Of a stretch of DNA of 8,750 bases, positions 6,733 through 8,750 are shown piece after piece; within the stretch, counting starts at the first letter, position 1, and each line of letters starts with the position of its first letter. The DNA lies in NCBI GenBank assembly GCA_009920815.1, contig RFZH01000086.1, positions 1-8,750 on the forward strand. Reading direction: 5' to 3'. Origin of the DNA: Paracoccaceae bacterium. GTDB taxonomy: Bacteria; Pseudomonadota; Alphaproteobacteria; Rhodobacterales; Rhodobacteraceae. The notes below the pieces were generated by a model. It worked only from the letters and a program-made list of their open reading frames with translations. It was not told the origin of the DNA and ran no database searches. The position numbers and the translations under genes were made by a program.

Positions 6733-8106
6733 ATGCGACCACATGGCAGAGATGCGCTTGCCTCACTTTATTTTGAATACCCGATCTTTGATGACCACGC
6801 CTTGCCATGGGACACAGGCTATAGCTATTATCGCGGCAAAAAAATTTTGGAATTTCAGATGCCCGATAGCGCAAATGAAAAGTTCCGTCCAATGTATAAT
6901 CTACAACAACAATACATTGAACAATTTCTCTACCAATGCGTAGAGAAAAATCCTTTTATTGAAATGCGTTGGCGTTCTGAGCTTATGCAAATCAATAAAG
7001 ATACAGACACGGTGCACCTAGACATAAAAGATCCCCTTCGCAGCTATACAATCGCCTGTGATTGGGTCGTCGCAGCGGATGGCGCGCGCAGCACAACACG
7101 GCGTCTGTGCGGTCATCGTTTGAACGGCGAAAATTACGAAGGGCGTTATGTGATCGCTGACGTACAAATGGATCATGATTTTCTAACAATTCGGCGCGCC
7201 CTCTTTGATCCGAAATCGCGGCCCGGTGGGACTGTTCTTATTCACAAACAACCCCACAATATCTGGCGCATCGATTATCAACTTGGACCAGAGGAAAACG
7301 CCCAAGACGCCATCGCAGAAACATCAGTACGTCAGTCAGTCGCCGCCGTTTTGGCGGATATCGGATACGCTGGCACATGGGATTTGGAGTGGTGGAGCAT
7401 TTATTCCGCCAACACGCTCTTGTTAGATGACTATCGTGACGGTCGGATATTCTTTGCAGGCGATAGCGCGCATAACGTTCCCATTTTTGGCGTGCGCGGC
7501 TTAAACAACGGGATCGCAGATGGTTTTAACATCGGCTGGAAATTGGCTTATTTTCTGACTGACAAAGCTGATATAGACATCCTTGACAGCTATACACCTG
7601 AACGGCGTGGCGCAACGCTAGACGTCTTTGCAAACGCAACAAAAAGCACGCGTTTCATGACGCCGCCGACGCAGGGTTGGCAGGTTATGCGGGATGCGGC
7701 TTTGTCGCTTGCCCTGACAGACACACGATTTGGCAAACTTGCTAACCCGCGGCAAATGACACCCTACACCTATGCACAAAGCCCCTTAACACATAAAGAC
7801 GATGCAACGTTTACGGCGGGTCCAAAATCAGGCGCTGTTTTCTTAGATGCACCATACGCAGATGGGTATTTATGCGATGCGCTGTCGGGCTCTTACAGTC
7901 TGATTTATTTTGGACAAACACCACCCGATGATCAGGACTGGTGCAATGTGTTAAAGGCCGACCCCCACAGCACGCTCGGGGATCTTTATGATGCACAAAA
8001 TGGAACTGCATACCTTATTCGGCCCGATCTGCACATCGCGGGTCGGTGGAAACATTTTGACAAAACGCGCTTTGATGCGTCTTTGGCAAAGGCAGCTTTA
8101 CGGTGA
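6733..8106 (+). CDS. Class A FAD-dependent monooxygenase, truncated at the N-terminus, probably non-functional
   Basis: The frame is open from 6691 to 8106. An ATG at 6733 with GGGAAAGG eight bases upstream would give 457 residues; a TTG at 6715 gives 463. The relatives I recall (3-(3-hydroxyphenyl)propionate hydroxylase-like oxidoreductases) have about 540. Numbering from the TTG, the DG motif VVAADGARS is at 118-126 and the second FAD motif, GDSAHNVPIFGVRGLNNGI, starts at 249; the C-terminal thioredoxin-like segment ends with YLIRPDLHIAGRWKHFD. Clear family similarity begins only near LPWDTGYSYYRG (residue 30). The GxGxxG Rossmann entry that binds the ADP part of FAD is missing, so the product should not bind flavin normally. 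The rest is uninterrupted, so the damage is recent, or the N-terminus lies elsewhere, or the assembly is wrong. It was probably an NAD(P)H-dependent hydroxylase; its overlap with the next gene is retained. Confidence 0.75.
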   Translation: MRPHGRDALASLYFEYPIFDDHALPWDTGYSYYRGKKILEFQMPDSANEKFRPMYNLQQQYIEQFLYQCVEKNPFIEMRWRSELMQINKDTDTVHLDIKDPLRSYTIACDWVVAADGARSTTRRLCGHRLNGENYEGRYVIADVQMDHDFLTIRRALFDPKSRPGGTVLIHKQPHNIWRIDYQLGPEENAQDAIAETSVRQSVAAVLADIGYAGTWDLEWWSIYSANTLLLDDYRDGRIFFAGDSAHNVPIFGVRGLNNGIADGFNIGWKLAYFLTDKADIDILDSYTPERRGATLDVFANATKSTRFMTPPTQGWQVMRDAALSLALTDTRFGKLANPRQMTPYTYAQSPLTHKDDATFTAGPKSGAVFLDAPYADGYLCDALSGSYSLIYFGQTPPDDQDWCNVLKADPHSTLGDLYDAQNGTAYLIRPDLHIAGRWKHFDKTRFDASLAKAALR

Positions 8107-8117
8107 GACAGAACAAA

Positions 8118-8291
8118 ATGAACCAGACTGACCTAGAACAGGTTTACGACAGCATCGCCCAAGCCATTGATGCGGTCGGACCCGAAAAAACCGAAGTGTT
8201 TTTGGCAAAGCTAAGTTTATCACTTGCCGCCGATTACGACGATTTGGCCAGTGTGATCGCAAAAATAAATCAAGCCTCTAATGATCTATAA
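8118..8291 (+). CDS. DUF2783-like small protein
   Basis: A 57-residue acidic, helical protein with no membrane segment or signal peptide. The pattern D-L-E-x-V-Y-D-x-I-A-x-A-I-D ... G-P-E-K-T-E-x-F-L-A-K-L matches my memory of DUF2783, a family of about 60 residues that is often encoded directly after FAD monooxygenases in alphaproteobacteria, as here. Its function is not established; a partner or stabiliser of the monooxygenase is a reasonable guess. I chose the ATG at 8118, which gives the usual family start MNQTDLEQVYD. A GTG at 8103 overlaps the upstream stop as GTGA and would add five residues; either way it is translated in the wake of the upstream gene. It is intact although the upstream enzyme is truncated. 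Confidence 0.75.
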   Translation: MNQTDLEQVYDSIAQAIDAVGPEKTEVFLAKLSLSLAADYDDLASVIAKINQASNDL

Positions 8292-8295
8292 AACC

Positions 8296-8750
8296 CTATC
8301 TCTTTTTGCGAAATAAAAATGGCATAACAAACGAAAGAACGATCAACCGAAACACATGATGTGCTGCAATAAACGTAGGCTCATAACCTAATGAAATCGC
8401 AATAGCTGTCATCGCTTCGATTGCGCCAGGGGAAAAGGAAATTGTTACCAGGCCGGTCGACAATCCCAACACCCAACCCGCCAAAAGTGCCCCCGAGAGT
8501 GCGATCACAACGGTGATGAGCGTAACACAAAGACCAGGGACCAAATATGCCAAAACATCGCGTGGGCGCGTTGCTGAAAAGCGGCTGCCAATCAAAGCGC
8601 CCATCGCAACGAAAGCGGCGTGTCCCAGCAAGTCAGGCAATCGCCCCGGCGAGATGCCCGTGCCGTGGCCAAGCGCACTGATTGCCATACCCGCCAACAG
8701 CCATGGCGCGGGCAATCCCGTCAGTCGAATTAAAAAGGCCAGTGGGATCG
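8296..8750 (-). CDS. AbrB-family integral membrane protein, C-terminal part
   Basis: The last 151 residues of a gene that enters from the right edge; its start is outside the window. The reading begins IPLAFLIRLTGLPAPWLLAG and has several hydrophobic segments, including one near AFVAMGALIGSRFS and one near YLVPGLCVTLITVVIALSG. The motif FSPGAIEAMTAIAISLGYEP...IAAHHVFRLIVLSFVMPFLFRK is the signature of the AbrB duplication family (PF05145 / TIGR03082), whose full proteins of about 350 residues carry two such repeats; this would be the second. The family sits in the inner membrane. Its old link to ammonia monooxygenase is not a proven function, and it is unrelated to the AbrB DNA-binding regulator. 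It runs convergent to the rightward operon and ends 4 bp from it, so it is probably not part of the pathway. Confidence 0.85.
   Translation of the reverse strand, partial: IPLAFLIRLTGLPAPWLLAGMAISALGHGTGISPGRLPDLLGHAAFVAMGALIGSRFSATRPRDVLAYLVPGLCVTLITVVIALSGALLAGWVLGLSTGLVTISFSPGAIEAMTAIAISLGYEPTFIAAHHVFRLIVLSFVMPFLFRKKR

Noticed and set aside
8280..8310. Possible shared terminator between the convergent DUF2783-like and AbrB-like genes.
   Set aside because: Only 4 bp separate the stops and I see no GC-rich stem followed by a T-tract on either strand.

Overview
The window looks like a catabolic gene cluster from an alphaproteobacterium, most likely a marine Rhodobacterales (Roseobacter-type) organism. 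The protein families point there: a dimethylglycine-dehydrogenase-like FAD/GcvT fusion, an RpiR regulator, a PhnY-like PhyH dioxygenase, a DUF2783-type small protein and an AbrB-type membrane protein. GC content is about half by eye. The lineage is an inference from remembered family distribution. No RNA genes, CRISPR arrays, insertion sequences or origins were seen.

Layout. Two divergent transcription units leave a 64-73 bp promoter region at about 3598-3670. Leftward (minus strand): an 812-residue FAD oxidoreductase with a GcvT-like folate half, a 360-residue zinc-less MDR dehydrogenase 22 bp behind it, and the first 19 codons of what looks like an enolase-superfamily (mandelate racemase/muconate lactonizing) enzyme, coupled by an ATGA overlap and cut by the window edge. 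Rightward (plus strand): an RpiR/SIS regulator, a Rieske non-heme iron oxygenase alpha subunit one base behind it, a PhyH-family 2-oxoglutarate dioxygenase, a class A FAD monooxygenase that has lost its N-terminal FAD-binding part, and a 57-residue DUF2783-like protein. A convergent AbrB-family membrane protein enters from the right edge and ends 4 bp from the DUF2783-like gene.

How the genes may work together (inference). The Rieske enzyme has a glutamate (E192), not the usual aspartate, between its Rieske and mononuclear-iron ligands. This is a hallmark of the carnitine/glycine-betaine/stachydrine oxygenase group. With a covalent-flavin, folate-linked N-demethylase across the promoter and an enolase-superfamily gene at the end of that operon, the best guess is import-and-strip catabolism of an N-methylated osmolyte: the Rieske oxygenase removes a methyl from a quaternary ammonium, the FAD/GcvT enzyme removes the next one onto tetrahydrofolate, and the enolase-family and MDR enzymes handle the remaining skeleton. 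The PhyH dioxygenase adds a hydroxylation of unknown position. No Rieske reductase and no transporter are visible, so the substrate cannot be named from this window.

The least ordinary part is 6560-6800. There the FAD monooxygenase has no GxGxxG motif in any forward frame, short family-like fragments appear in other frames, and two hairpin-forming repeats lie in the gap. This looks like a decaying gene still followed by an intact small partner gene.
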